Assembly: GCF_025602895.1 (NCBI RefSeq)
Contig: NW_026516317.1
Location: forward strand, 83,438 to 147,437
Direction: 5' to 3'
Length of the DNA stretch: 64,000 bases
From: Polychytrium aggregatum
Lineage: Eukaryota; Chytridiomycota; Chytridiomycetes; Polychytriales
In this document: positions 42,636-54,541 of the stretch, piece by piece
How the letters are laid out: the number at the start of each line of letters is the position of its first letter
Position numbering within the stretch: the first letter of the stretch is position 1
Notes under the pieces: model-generated
Told to the model about the DNA's origin: nothing
The model's input: the letters and a program-made list of their open reading frames with translations, nothing else
The model's database searches: none
Position numbers and translations under genes: made by a program

Positions 42636-42981
42636 GGCCAGCGCGCGATAACATTGGGTAACAAAATATTCGATGAATGGTCAAAATCCCGGGTGTCCCG
42701 TTTTTTATTGGATCGCCTGTAATTCACTTGGTCACTCTCGGCCGAGTGGGTGATATGATCGAACTACGGCACGTTTTCAGAAAGAGACGATGCTGCACTG
42801 GCGCGGACATCTCAAGGCGATCAAAGTTTGGGCCTGATTGGCGATGATGGGCGGGCGCTTGCTTTGCCAAGCGAGGCCCCACAGCCAGTCGGATTCCCTC
42901 CCTCTGCTCAGAAATGCATGCTTCGACTCTTCCGTTTGTATTCTGCCATTATTCGCGCCCCAGCGTTGTTGTGAATCAGCC

Positions 42982-43710
42982 ATGGCGACCAAAGACATGA
43001 ACTCGGTGCTCAAGGAGATGGCCGATGCGCGCGGCGTTGCTGCAACGATCACCAAAGCCGCCCAGCAAATGTCCGAGTTCCTGGGCCGCTTCGGTGGGAG
43101 ATTACTCTGACGAGCGCACTTCTGGTCGCATTCGAGAGGGCGTGATGATGAGTGTGTGCGGCGAAGGCTCGTTCGCTCATATCTCTTGGCCTTGCGCGGC
43201 AGAGAATCGCTGTCGATTCGGACTCGCAAAACTCGAGGAGCAGCTCATGGTTCTCGAAAAGCGGCTGGTGCTGCTGGAGACAAGGGTATGGGGTCGCCTC
43301 TTCCTCCAGTGCACTCTTCCCACGAGCATCCGGCCATCCTCGGCTGCTTGCTCGCATCCCGGTCAACGTGCTCTTGCAGCTTGGAACGGCCCCAGCCTCC
43401 GGATCGCTAACGACTGGGTTTGCACACAGGCTATCAGCGTGCAGAAGAGCACCTTTGATGCCTCCGCGGGTCTTTCGCCCACCGAAACGACGCTGCCCCG
43501 AGATATACCGTCCACGATGGAGCCACCACCACATGCGATTGCTGATGCAGGTACGATGCATCGCTCCTGCAATGGCCACCGCCGTACGAGGAGGGATGAA
43601 CCGCCGAGGGGCCGATTTGGTTCTGCTCCATAACTCTATATCCTCGTCACATAGCCTCGGTATCTGCCGGTCCGCCTCCACCTCCGCCAGCACCCCCATG
43701 CAAGGTGTAG
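42982..43710 (+). CDS. Small coiled-coil protein, WASH subunit 3 (CCDC53)-like or BRK1-like
   Basis: Four exons (42982-43093, 43203-43285, 43430-43550, 43655-43710) total 372 bases, or 123 residues, with an exact frame. The N-terminal half is a helix with heptads: ITKAAQQMSEFLGRFE, then LAKLEEQLMVLEKRLVLLET. This matches the shared FLxRF...L..LE.RL..LE pattern of two related actin-regulator subunits, BRK1 of the SCAR/WAVE complex and CCDC53 of the WASH complex. The C-terminus is proline-rich (AGPPPPPPAPPCKV), which favours CCDC53 because BRK1 is only about 75 residues. Either way it would help activate Arp2/3 actin branching. Confidence 0.6.
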
Positions 43711-44343
43711 CGGGCCAGCAGCGCGATCTGGAATGATCGATGGCGCTCATCAAGGGCAGCTCATTGAATAATCGCCGGAGGGCATGCGGGAGTGTGTTGG
43801 GTTGGGCAGCACGATCTTGAAATACAAACGGTCCATCTTGGAACAGGACACCATTCAATCCACAGAAGCCGCAGCCATCCGCATGATGTTGATCGACCAC
43901 CTCTCCTCTGTCGCCCTGGAGAAAGCAGCGCTGTCGGATCGACAGCGACAATGCCATCTTGGTCGTGCTCTTGCAGTTTCCCGCCCAACGCATTCCCCTC
44001 TGCCTCCCGTCGATGACATTTCTGGCCCGCGCGGACAGACACGGGCCACCAAGCGTGCAGCAGCCAAAGCGACGCCTGCTCCCAAGTGTGATTGTCGGCC
44101 CCGGGAGTTTGATCCGCGCGGGGTTTGTGGGCTGTCTGCCGTTGCCGAAGTACTTGGTGGGGTTCCGGAGTGCTTTGTGCGGGTTCGGGAGCACTTCGGA
44201 GGCGCGCGGGAGTGCCGCCAGCCTCCATAAAACGCTCAGCTTCCCTTCCGTCCTGCTTTCCCCCCCCCGTCGCTTCTTTGCCCAGAGAACCGCTTTTCTG
44301 CTCTTCGCATCGTATCGCCCTTCTTCTTCCGCCTCCAGCCGTG
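43711..44343. other. Intergenic
   Basis: About 630 bases, promoter of the peptidase M2 gene. A C run lies at 44261-44267. Open frames on both strands have no motifs. Confidence 0.4.
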
Positions 44344-47300
44344 ATGCTCGTCTCCAGAGGCCTCTGGGCCGTGTTCGGCTTGCTCCAGGTCGCCTCGACC
44401 GCCCGCGCCGCCTCTGTTCCGCAGGTGCCGCTCGTCCTCGAAACTGATGAATCCAGCGTCCCGATGAAAAAGTTCCCCAATGCCCGCGCCTTCCTCCGCT
44501 TTGTCAACCACACCCTCTCCGAGCTCGAGTACCCTACCAACCAGGCGTCGTGGGAGTATGAGACCGACATCACCGACGAGCACGGCCAGCGCGCCGTCGA
44601 GGCCCAGATGGTTTTCAACCAGGTGAGGCGGTTGCTGATCACCGCGGGCTCTTCGTGAGCGAGCCCACAGCCATCCCGCCGTGTTGGCTGCCAGCATCAC
44701 GTCCCGCACAGCCAGCCAGCGGCATCGCTTTGATCATAGTCGTCTCCCGCTTACCAAACGCTAACAAGCGACTGCTTCCGCGTCCCGCTATCTCCGTCCT
44801 CGATCGTGTTTCCAGGCCCTCCAGAACATCCTGAACCAGATCGGAGACTATCATGGCTCAAACGACGACGAGAAGCGCCAGCTCGAGCTCCTCTCGCTGA
44901 TGGTCGGCAACCCCAAGGATCCCGAGGACCAGCGTGTCTTGTCGGCAATCGAAGCCGACATGGTGAGCATATATAGCACTGCCAACGTCGACGGTCTCAG
45001 CCTGGATCCCGACCTGGTCAAGATCATGGCCTATTCGCGCGACTACGACGAGCTCAAGCACGCATACCTTGGCTGGAGAAACGCCACCGGTCCTCGCATG
45101 AAAGGCCTCTACACGGCCTTTATCGACCTGCTGAACAAGGGCGCTCGCCAGGGCGGCTTTGAAGACACTGGCGAGCTCTGGTGAGTGCCTGTCCCCGTCG
45201 CTTGCGGTATGGCGATCGATCAATACCTGTAGAATTACGAACAAGTGGCTCATCTTTGGGTGTGGTTTGACATCAAAGGCGCTCGCAGTACGATATGAAG
45301 CCCAAGAAATTTGAGGTTGGTAACGCCGAGATGCGCTGCTGTGGTGTCGCCGGGCAGCACCATGGGGGCATGCAGTCGCATCGCCATGCTGCTGCATCCC
45401 GGCATCTCCAGGCATCGCCAGGCACGGCTGTATTGCACGGCTGTCTGGCTACTCCTTTGCTGGCTCTGGCTCTGGCTCTGCGACTCCACGCTGACGGCGC
45501 GTATCCCACCAAACAGAAAATGATCGACAAAGTCTGGAAGCAGGTCCTGCCCCTGTATCGCGAGCTACACTGCTATACGCGAGCCAAACTCGTCGAAAAG
45601 TATGGGGCTGACCGATTTGGAAACGACGGGCTGATTCCGGCCCATCTTCTCGGTGAGCGCCGCATGCATTCTGTCGGTCCCTTGCTCTGCTGTTGTCCGA
45701 GAATGCTCCTCCGCTGACGCTGTCTCTGGCTGCAGGCAACATGTGGTCCCAGGACTGGAGTACCATCTTCGACATTTTGGTGCCCTTCCCAGACACCAAG
45801 CCAATTGGTTTGTTCCAGTCAGATGGCCAGTGCGGTGAGACGGGTGCGGAAAGCGCTCTGTTCTAACCTCCGACACGGCAATGCAGATGTGACCAAGGCT
45901 CTGATCGAACAGAACTACTCAGCCGAGGCCATGCATCGACTCTCCGAGAGCTTTTACCACTCTCTTGGCTACGATAGTAGGTATCCGCTACTGGATCATG
46001 CGAACGTTTCTCCAGGCGTATGCGTGTCGCCAAATCTTGACATTCTCGACTGTTTATCGTTGCGCCGGCAGAGCTCCCTCAGTCCTTCTGGGAAAAATCG
46101 ATGCTCACCAAGCCTTCCGACCGCGAGGTTGTGGTAGGTACCAGTATCCGCCAGCATTGTCGGCGCGCCTGCAGCGTCCCTTTTCTCTCTCTCTCTCTCT
46201 CTCTCGTCTAACGTCTCTTCATTTCTCGATGGCACATGCAGTGTCACGCCAGGTAGCACTCTGCCATCTCTCGCACTGGGAGGGGCGATTGGGCCAGAGC
46301 TTGCAGCTAACACGACCTTCTTCAGTGCCTGGGACTTTGGAAACAACGATCTCCGCATCAAGATGTGCACCAATGTCAACCAGGAGGACCTTTTCACGGT
46401 GCACCATGAACAGGGCCATCTGTACTACGACCACTACTATCGACATCTCCCGTACTTGTACCGATCTGGAGCTGCCGACTTTTTCCACGAGGTTGGCGTC
46501 GCTCTGTGCTGCTCGTTTGCGATATTCAAGGCTGATCTATGGTTGCTGTTGTCTCGGGGTTGCTGTAGTCTCGGGTCGGCGGGTCTCACCCTTGTCGCAA
46601 ACTTGCTAGACAACAGTAGAGGCACTCTCCTCTGTCGGGACCACTAAATCACTTCTACTTTATCTATCATCCCCCCACAACGACAGGCTATTGGAGACAC
46701 CGCCGTTCTGTCTGTCGTTGTCCCCAAGCATCTGAAGGAGATTGGTCTGATCGAGGGCGAGATCGAGGATAGCTGGCAGCAGACCATCAACTATCAGATG
46801 CTCGTGGCCCTCAGCAAGGTCGCTGTGCTTCCATGGGCCTTCCTGGTCGACAAGTGGCGATGGCAGGTACGCGTATAGAGGTGACCTGGTCAGCAGCTTC
46901 TCCAAGCGATGCCTTGTTAACCCACATGCCGCACATTCAGGTTATGAGCGGACAGGTCCCTCCCCACAAGTATCAGCAAGAATGGTGTGTATCTGCAGTG
47001 TCGATTGGTCCGGAGGTGCGTTTGGTCGAGACACTGACCAAAGTCACCGGTACTCTAGGGACTCGCTTCTCGAGAAATACCAGGGAATCAAGCGACCCGA
47101 GCCCGCCGATGTCGACTCCTTCGACCCTGGCGCAAAGTACCACATCCCGGTAAGCGACTCCCGCGTCTCCACGCAAGTGCAGAGCCAGGCAGTGGCGGGT
47201 GCGGGTCTTTGGGGCCAGAGCATATCCCTAGAACCCCAGCTCACATCCTCTGTCCTCGCCACAATGCAGGCCAACACCCCGTACATGCGATACTTTGGAG

Positions 47301-47578
47301 CCGCGGTGATTCAGTTCCAGTTCCATCACGGCCTCTGCAAGGCTGCGGGACACAAGGGCCCGCTCCACGAGTGCAGCATCTACAAGAACAAGGATGTTGG
47401 AAAGAAGTTCCGACACATGCTCGAGATTGGCAGCAGCCAGCCGTGGACCAAGGCTGTTGAGGCCGGCTCCGCGGGCCTCTACGACACCCTCGACGGCTCC
47501 GCGCTCATCAAGTACTTTGAGCCCCTGCTGGAGTACCTCAAGAAGGCCAACAAGAAGAATGTGTGCATCTGGAAGTAG
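44344..47578 (+). CDS. Peptidase family M2, angiotensin-converting-enzyme-like dipeptidyl carboxypeptidase
   Basis: A zinc metallopeptidase predicted to remove C-terminal dipeptides outside the cell or in the secretory route. Signal peptide MLVSRGLWAVFGLLQVASTARA. About ten exons carry M2 landmarks in order: QASWEYETDITDEH; LVKIMAYSRDYDELKHAYLG; ARAKLVEKYGADRF-type segment and IPAHLLGNMWSQDWSTIFDI; LPQSFWEKSMLTKP, EVVCHASAWDFGN; the zinc site VHHEQGHLYY (HExxH at about 46404-46418); third ligand FHEAIGDTAVLSV, spanning an intron; and PWAFLVDKWRWQV, MRYFGAAVIQFQFH, CSIYKNKDVGKKF. It ends without a transmembrane anchor at NVCIWK. A (TC)n run lies at about 46176-46205 in an intron. Confidence 0.88.
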
Positions 47579-47631
47579 TCGATGGGTCGTGTGCGGCAAG
47601 CCAGCCTTGCGATGGCGGCGAGAGCGTTTGC

Positions 47632-48117
47632 TACAGTCGGTCCAGAAAGAAACGGGACAGCCACTTTCTGGCATCAGAGGCAAAGGTCTGCTGATCCGCA
47701 GGCCCCAGTGGGCAAGCCGTGAGATTGTTTCCCGTCCTGGTTGGCAATCTCTCGGTTTCGTTGGTTCGGAAAGCGTAGTCTTGAATACACTCGGTCGATC
47801 TCTTGTGGCGACTAGTATTGATGTGTCGATGTGTGAATGTGGTGCATTTACTCGATGTGTGAGTGCGGTGCATTCACCACCCTCTGGACTGCTCCATGGT
47901 GTATCGATATCAAGATACTTGGCCTTCCCGAGTCGCTTGGCTTCCCGGCACTGTGAACACACCTGGAGATCGAGTCGCTTGAATCGCCGTCGCCTGGGTG
48001 GCGTCCTTGATTCAAAACACAGAGTAGTCATGGCCAGCGCGCGATGGTATTGAGCAACAACATATTTGATCAGTGGTCAAAATCAAGGGTGTCCCGTTAT
48101 TTATTGGATCGACCGTA
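47632..48117 (-). mobile_element. Short non-autonomous Fanzor-family element (486 bp)
   Basis: TA-flanked. The left end begins TACAGTCGGTCCAG with GAAACGGGACAG. The right end, read inwards, is TACGGTCGATCCAATAAA with AACGGGACACCC, close to the left ends of the full copies. Next to that end is a remnant of the leader before the transposase (CATGGCCAGCGCGCGAT). The interior on the minus strand keeps only a fragment of the zinc-ribbon region of a diverged Fanzor (VCSQCREAKRLGKAKYLDID). It lies 54 bases after the stop of the M2 peptidase gene. Confidence 0.85.
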
Positions 48118-48324
48118 GATGATCCGGAGCACCTATTTTGTTGATTGTTTGCTGTGGGAATACATGCATCCGTCATTCGCAACGGTCATCGACCGCTCGC
48201 TTGGGCACACGTGAGTTGTCCGGACGTGGTCAGACCCAGGCGGCCATTGTCGTCCGTCCAGGTGCTTCGAGGCCGGCTGGCCTGCATCCATCGATCGTAG
48301 TCTGCAGCGACCCGCCGAGAGAGA

Positions 48325-50331
48325 ATGTCGGCCACAAATCCCTCCACATCCCAGCGGAGCAGTGTCTCGTTGCGCTCGAGCATGAAACGGCCGAGCCCAC
48401 TCGAGCACGAGTCTCCAGAGTCGTCGCCGCGCAGACAGGCTTCGGTCTCCTTCGTTGACGATGCCGCTCACCAGCGACAGCCTTCCGAGTCGAGCTTTGA
48501 CGACAGAGAGCTCGACGGCTCGGTGACCTCGACCTCCACCACGACCCACTCGGCTCTGCCACCACCCAGGCAGCTGTCGTTCTCAGAGTCGCTTGCTGTG
48601 CTTGGTGGCGACTACATCCTGGCGGGCATCAAGGATGCATTGCTGTTTCCATCCGCGCTTATTGTGATATACAGGTATGTGTCCGGCTGCCGCCATGAAC
48701 AGTTGAGAGGGCATCTGGACCAGGAGTGCCGATCGTCTCCTACTGCATTCTGTTTCGCCCGCCCGCCCCTCGCCTCCTCATTCTGACGGCCCACGGACTC
48801 TATCGCCTGGTAGCTCGAGAACGATCCAAGTTGCGATTGTCAAGTGCCTGGTTCTGAACGGAATCCTGCTCTTGGGATCGATAGCCCTCTTCCATCTCTT
48901 TGTTTCGCCCGTCATCAAGGCCCTGCTGGACTCGCCCGGCAGCATATCTAGCCCAGCCTCGGCAGCCGATGCACTTCCGGCAAGCGAGCGCTTTGGTGCT
49001 GTTTTGATGACGATATACCATGTATGGGGCTCTGATTGCCAGCACGGCCTTTGGAAAGCGGCCTCGGATACCAACAGCAGGACGTCATTGGGAGCCGGAG
49101 GCATGGCCTGTGCAAAGTTGCTGAGCGGAGCACATATGGATGCTGCTTGCTGTTCGAGTCTCCTCCTTCTGACGGCTGCTGACGCCTCCCATGGCACCAG
49201 ATCTTCTTGCTATACCCTATCTACCTCGTAAGCTTTGTCCTCAGCACCTTTTGGTATCAAGAAATAGCAAACCGTTCGTTCCGGCTCCAGGTCGGCACGC
49301 CCCGCCCGATGGCCAAGACGTACGAAAGGTAGGGCATTTGGCTCGACGGCGTCGACTCTAGGTCCCATATATACGCATCTCTATGGCATCGGCCATCGAC
49401 TCGTTTGCATGTGCATGTGCATGTGCATGTGCATGTGCATGAACGGTGTACCATGGATAGTATCGCATGAGCGGTGTACCATGGATAATATCGCATGAAC
49501 GATATCGCCGCGCTGTGGCTAATCCGACCTGCGAAACATGCAGTCTTCTGAAGATGGTCGCCGGCGAGGTCTATCACGCGATCCTCATCCTGATTGTCAG
49601 CATCCAGACCTCGCTTGTCTACAACCTGATCCCTGTGCTGGGCCCTTCCTTGAGCTTTGTATGCTCGGCATGGATGTTCAGCTTTTTCTCGTTCGAGTAC
49701 AAGTGGATCTATCAAGGCTGGCCGCTGGAGAAGCGCATCGACTATCTCGAGAAGCGCTGGGCTTACTTTCTGGGATTCGGTCAGTGTTTTGCTGGCGGCG
49801 GCGTCTCTCCGTCGATATGCTCGTCGTGCGGCCTCTCGGGCATGTTGGATTGACGAGCGTGTCGTATTTAACTGTGCCCTTCTCCATGCGCTGCTCCAAC
49901 ATTGACTGCCCCAACATTGACTGCCCCAACATGGACTGCTCTACGAACCGATGAACCAGGCCTCCCCGGTGCGGCCGCGACGTTTTTCTTTCCGACGATG
50001 ACCAGCCAGGGTGTCTTTGCAATCATATTTCCACTGGTGAGCACAGATTTTGCCACTTGTGCATGAAACGGACCCTCTGAGCCGTGCGGGGCTGGATGAC
50101 GACGCTCGACACACAGCTCCCCAACTCGCAGCCAACTCACCCATATCTGCCGCCAACGCGCATCTTCGCATGGTGCTCAAGTACATCATTATGGCCAACA
50201 CGGCAACGCCGCTGCCTCCAAGCCGGTCGAATGTGGCCCTCCACTGGCTCCTGCCGAAGCGGGCTCCGTTCTTCCGGCTCGCAACGCATCTGAACCAGCT
50301 CTGGATCAACCGGCTGAAGAAAGGTCGATGA
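48325..50331 (+). CDS. EI24 (etoposide-induced 2.4) homologue, ER membrane protein
   Basis: EI24 proteins are multi-pass ER proteins linked to autophagy and ER homeostasis. Start ATG at 48325; the first exon has a Ser-rich cytosolic N-terminus and GGDYILAGIKDALLFPSAL. Later exons give hydrophobic segments (LNGILLLGSIALFHLFVSPV; IFLLYPIYLVSFVLS TFWYQ split over an exon; VYHAILILIVSIQTSLVYNL), then the diagnostic FEYKWIYQGWPLEKRIDYLE, KRWAYFLGFG and, after introns, TFFFPTM with GVFAIIFPL. The last exon ends QLWINRLKKGR at the stop at 50331. Intron limits are partly inferred. Confidence 0.8.
49404..49442. repeat. TGCATG hexanucleotide repeat, about six units
   Basis: A perfect array in an intron of the EI24-like gene. 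It is followed by a diverged duplication of GAACGGTGTACCATGGATA at about 49441-49500. Confidence 0.85.
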
Positions 50332-50762
50332 ACACCAGGCGACGGCCGAAATGCGAGAGACATGGCGACAGACCAGCCGCACTGAGTGGCGGCCCAGTGG
50401 TAGACCGCTCCCGAGCCAGATCTCTCAATACATTGCGCATGCCCTTGCGCCAAATGTTCATCCCATGTCCTTGCTGACAGTCGCCGTTGCCCATCCAGCC
50501 ACCACGTCGGCCGCCTGTGATCCCGCCAGGCATGTGATTCTGGTGCCAACAAGGCGCCCAGGCAAGATGGTATGGAACATGCATCGCCACATTCCAAATC
50601 AGCCCGCAGCGGCCGTTTTTTCTGTTCCTGGGCGTCTTGGGCCTTGGGCACCCACTTTGTCCATCCCGTCTCCGTTCCAGCAATCTCGCCAACGCAGCCT
50701 GCGGCTGCACCGATTTGTCTCTCGCTCGACCAGCTCGCTTCTCTCGATACCGCTGCCGACGA
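50332..50762. other. Intergenic
   Basis: About 430 bases between the EI24-like and lipase-like genes. No feature was recognised. Confidence 0.35.
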
Positions 50763-53700
50763 TGATCTCTGAGGGCGATTCAGCATCGGCTTCCGTTGGC
50801 TCCACGCTGGTGCGCATCCGTTCGTCCATCCATCCATCCATCCGCCTCATCCTCTCCGTTTATGCATCCGCCTGTTTCGTCGGCTGCTGTCGACCATCAC
50901 CCGTCGTTTGTGCTGCTTCAGCTCTAGCTCCCTTTCGCCGTTCGTCCGCTTTAGATAACTGACATATGCCCCCTGGTTGGTGGCGCCGCGCGGTGGCATA
51001 GGTTCTGGTGACGGTGAACGGCCATAAAGCATTCCACAGCGATTTCGACAACTTTGTCGATGCTATCAAGTCTCAGTTCTTTGGACTCGAGTTTGGCAAC
51101 TCGTCGGCCAGAGACAAAGTCTTTGTGCTGCAGAGCAAAGCCAACGAGAGCTTCGCCACGATGGACGGCCTGCCCAAGTTGGCCCACCGGCTCGCCAGCG
51201 AAATCCATCAATGGGTTCGCGATTCGGTCCTGCCCAAGATCGACGTCCCCACGGACCTCTACTTCTCGCTGGTGGGCCATTCACTCGGAGGGCTTATCAT
51301 TCGCGTGGCCCTGCCGCATCTCTTTGGCCTCTCCACCTCGAGCTCCGTCGACACGCTTTCGCTCATCGACCTGGTCCAGGCCAACCCAAACGTGTGCTCC
51401 TTCAATCCGACCTCGTACATGAGCATATGTACCCCGCATCTCGGCTCGCGGAGAACTGACGGAAACGACGCCTGGAATTACATTTTCCACTCTGGCATCG
51501 AGCTTACGTGCAACTTGTTGATGGGCCGCACGGGGAAGGAGCTTCTGCTGCTCGACAATCCAAGCGAACGAACCTCCAGCATGAGTCTCCAGCAATGGGC
51601 AAGTATCGGTGTTGTCTGTTTGCACTGCGGCGAGCTATACGCCAAGGTGTGCCGACCGGGCTCGATTCGCAGTCGTGAGGCGGCAGTCTAACGCCAGTAC
51701 GATTCCTCAGCTTCCTCAACTTCCTCAGCTTTCAAGCTCGGCCATCTTTACTGCCGATGGGCTCGATTCAGAGGGGACCAAACAGCCCATTATTCGACGG
51801 CTTACGGCCCTGGTTTCTCCCTCGGGAGTATCACCGGTAAGCGGACTGTGCCGATGGGATCTGTGCGGGCTAGTCCGTGGCGACCACGGTCTGTTGTCAT
51901 GCTGCTCTACTTTTGACACAGTCGCTCATGTCCACAGGGACATGCGGCTCATCAGACACTCACACCTATCCCTGTTTGCTTGCACATAGCCCTCAACCGT
52001 GTCTCAGAACGAAAGTGGTGCCTCCGCCGAGGATTCGCGGGCAAGGGACGAGGCCAGTTACAAAGGAATTCTGAAGGGATTTCCAACCATTCCGGTAGGC
52101 GTGTATTGTACACTTTGCTGAACCAGCTGGATCGCTGCGGATGCGCATTTCGAGTCCATCGACGGGATCTATGAGGCCTGTCATTGGTCTTGCAGTTGGT
52201 ACATGCATGTCACTCGCCACTAAAGCAGCCGCATTCCATTCAGTTCGACTGGACCGTTATCCCCAAGCGAGCCACGAGCCCTGGGTCTCCAGACGAAGAC
52301 GGCCGAGTCCAGTCTCCGATATTCGAAAAGCTCAATTCGATGCTCTATGGGATGGCCTCGGTGAGTAGACCCCACATCAAATCGCGCTTACCTGGCCGTG
52401 CGATGGAGGGCCATGCCGAATCTGTGGGGCAGCCCAGCATCCAGGTCAAGCCACCACTGCTAACCCGACCTCCAGACTTCTCAGGGCGCAAGAAGCGTCG
52501 ACGAAACTGCCGAGGAGCCGCCGGCGCTACCCTCCCCCTCCCCCATGTTGCACAAGCTGACTTCGTTCATGTCCAGTTCAAACCCGGTAGGCAGACATTC
52601 CTCGATCTCGGTCCATTCAATTTGCAACGCCTGCGCCGTTCCATGACGCTCTGGCTTGAAAAGTGCTCAGCGCTCACTGTGCCTCCATAAAACCACATTC
52701 AGGCCCTTGCAACAGACAGCGGCACTCGAACACCTCCGCTGCAGCGTCTCCGGAAGCGAATGTCGCTGTTTGTAAGTATCGGATCAACGTCGCCTGACGC
52801 ACGGGGCTCTCTGAATTGTTCTTTGATGGGACTGATGGGCGGCCAAAGTCCGCAACTCGCATCCAACCACTCGCGCCACATCTCCATCGGTGACTAGTTC
52901 CACGAGGCCGTTCCCGCACCAGACGAAAAATCAGTCGAGGAGCCAGAGAGTTTGCCGATTCTTCTTCGAATGACGGAGCCGTCGAGCATCTACGCCAAGA
53001 GCCTGTGCCTGTTCAATTACTGCACCGTCGTATCGTGTCTCCGCGACGATCTCGCCGTGGGCTACTGCAGCGCAGCAATCACCGACACACATCCCCACTC
53101 TGAAGTGTTGAATCTCAATCGTGAGCTCAATCAGGTCGAGGTCGTGAGTTTCTCGGGATTCCGGCCTGCGCATCCAGCCTCCGAGCCTTCGGCTGGCGCG
53201 CCCGGCGACATCCGTTCAGACTCGACCCCCAAGCCTCAAGCGGCCCTGTCGGAGACGCAGTCGTCTGTGGAGCCGATAGCCGCCCACCATGTCCCAGTCG
53301 GCGATTTTGAGGGCGACGAGGCGTGGCCGCTGTACGAGCGCCATCTGTTCAAGCACGACGGCCACACTGCCAACATCTCCAAGAGCGTGCAAGTTGAAGG
53401 GACGGTCGTTGAGCTGCCGAACCCGGTCTTTGCGTCGCACTACAAAGTGATTGCTGATGAGCCTGGAGTCGACACACGGTCCCCAGGAGATCCCAGCGGC
53501 TCGCCCAACACCCGATCTCGCACAGGCCACGTCTGGGCAGACGATTCGGTCGGCGTCTCGCGGTTCATGCCCAAAATGCTGCATGACTTGAACGAGATCC
53601 GGCCATGGCGACGGATCAACATCGACCTCAAAGTCGAGAGTTCGCTCGATGTCGTCCACGTTCACGCCATGGTTGTTGGCAAGAGCTTCCCCTGGCAGTC

Positions 53701-54001
53701 GATCAAGGCCAAGCAGTCGACGCTGGAGTCAGCCTGGTATCTCGCTCGCATCATTCTGCTTGACTTCAAGATCAACAAGACCCAGAAGACCAAGGGGCTC
53801 GCTGGACAGCGCAACCACGCCGACTGCTCAAGTGTGTATGTCGACGATGGCAGCAGCTGGGCAAGCTTGCGGGACGAGACTGCCGCTGAGGAAGGGACGG
53901 CGGAGAGCCTCCATGAACCCGACGACACAGCTCCAGATGCTTCGGTCGAGCACAACGATATCTGCGCCTGTGCCGCTCCAGCCAGCGCCATGCAGGGCTA
54001 G
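50763..54001 (+). CDS. DUF676-type serine esterase/lipase-like protein
   Basis: An alpha/beta hydrolase with the nucleophile elbow GHSLGG at 51275-51292. Before it come ARDKVFVLQSKANESFATMD, GLPKLAHRLASEIHQWV and PTDLYFSLV, and after it CTPHLGSRR and TGKELLLLD, the usual order in DUF676 (FAM135/ROG1-like) lipases. The start at 50763 (MISEGDSASASVGSTL, donor GTGCGC) joins after an ATAG acceptor at 51001 to VLVTVNGHKAFHSDF; this start is inferred. A late exon has FNYCTVVSCLRDDLAVGYCSAAI, the family's conserved segment near the Asp/His half. A long C-terminal exon (to 54001) has HVHAMVVGKSFPWQSIKA, probably holding the catalytic His. The middle exons (51690-52930) are approximate. Confidence 0.7.
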
Positions 54002-54194
54002 CGGCAGTCGATGTGCGAGCTCTGACAAGCTCCAGCTTTGTTTCAATATCACTTCGATGTGCGGGTCATTGCCATCCGTAGCTGCTGTCAGCAGCAGCCA
54101 TCGTCCGCCGTGCTTTCTCACGCCAGTACCAAGGTGTTTCAGAGTGTCCAGAGCAATCTCGGATGTCCCGTTTGAGCCAGGGCTGTCGTTGTTC

Positions 54195-54330
54195 TCTGGG
54201 TCTCGAGCACACCGATGACCAAGTGTGCTCGCAGCGCATGGAGACTGAGCGAATCGGTCGACCTGACTACCTTGATATCGAGAATCTACAGAGCTGTCCT
54301 GGTGCGAAGGACATTCAGGGACACTGCTTC
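54195..54330 (+). mobile_element. Decayed fragment of the diverged Fanzor subfamily
   Basis: The plus strand reads DDQVCSQRMETERIGRPDYLDIE followed by a CP pair, split here only for description. It lines up with TSQVCSHCRETKRLEKAEHLDIE of the nested element at 29363-29881. The second Cys of the CxxC is lost. No ends could be defined. Confidence 0.55.
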
Positions 54331-54541
54331 GTTCAGGACATGCACTCCGTTCGCTCGCCACCCGCTCGGCCACCGCCGCTTGTCCCGTTTTGGCTGGCCG
54401 CGGTTTCGCCAATCACCGCCCGCCATGCCACAGACGCCGTTGAGCAACCCGCTCGCCAGGCGGTCGCTGCCCCCGGCCCTCGACTCTTTTGCGATCTTGC
54501 CTGCGATTCCCCCTCTCCCTATCTGCCGATACGATACCAGA

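Larger units (their letters stand above)
39350..42721 (-). mobile_element. Fanzor-carrying Tc1/mariner-like transposon, copy 2 (complete)
   Basis: A 3372-base element with the same TA-flanked ends as copy 1, in opposite orientation, lying between SEN2 and the small coiled-coil gene at 42982. The Fanzor is intact. The transposase has lost its DNA-binding domain, which accounts for nearly all of the length difference from copy 1. Confidence 0.9.

Noticed and set aside
49404-49442. Regular short repeats considered as a CRISPR-like array
   Set aside because: Perfect hexanucleotide microsatellite without spacers, in a eukaryotic intron.
54375-54395. TGTCCCGTTTTGG resembling a transposon end core
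   Set aside because: Only the short core matches, with no TA-flanked tip or partner end.
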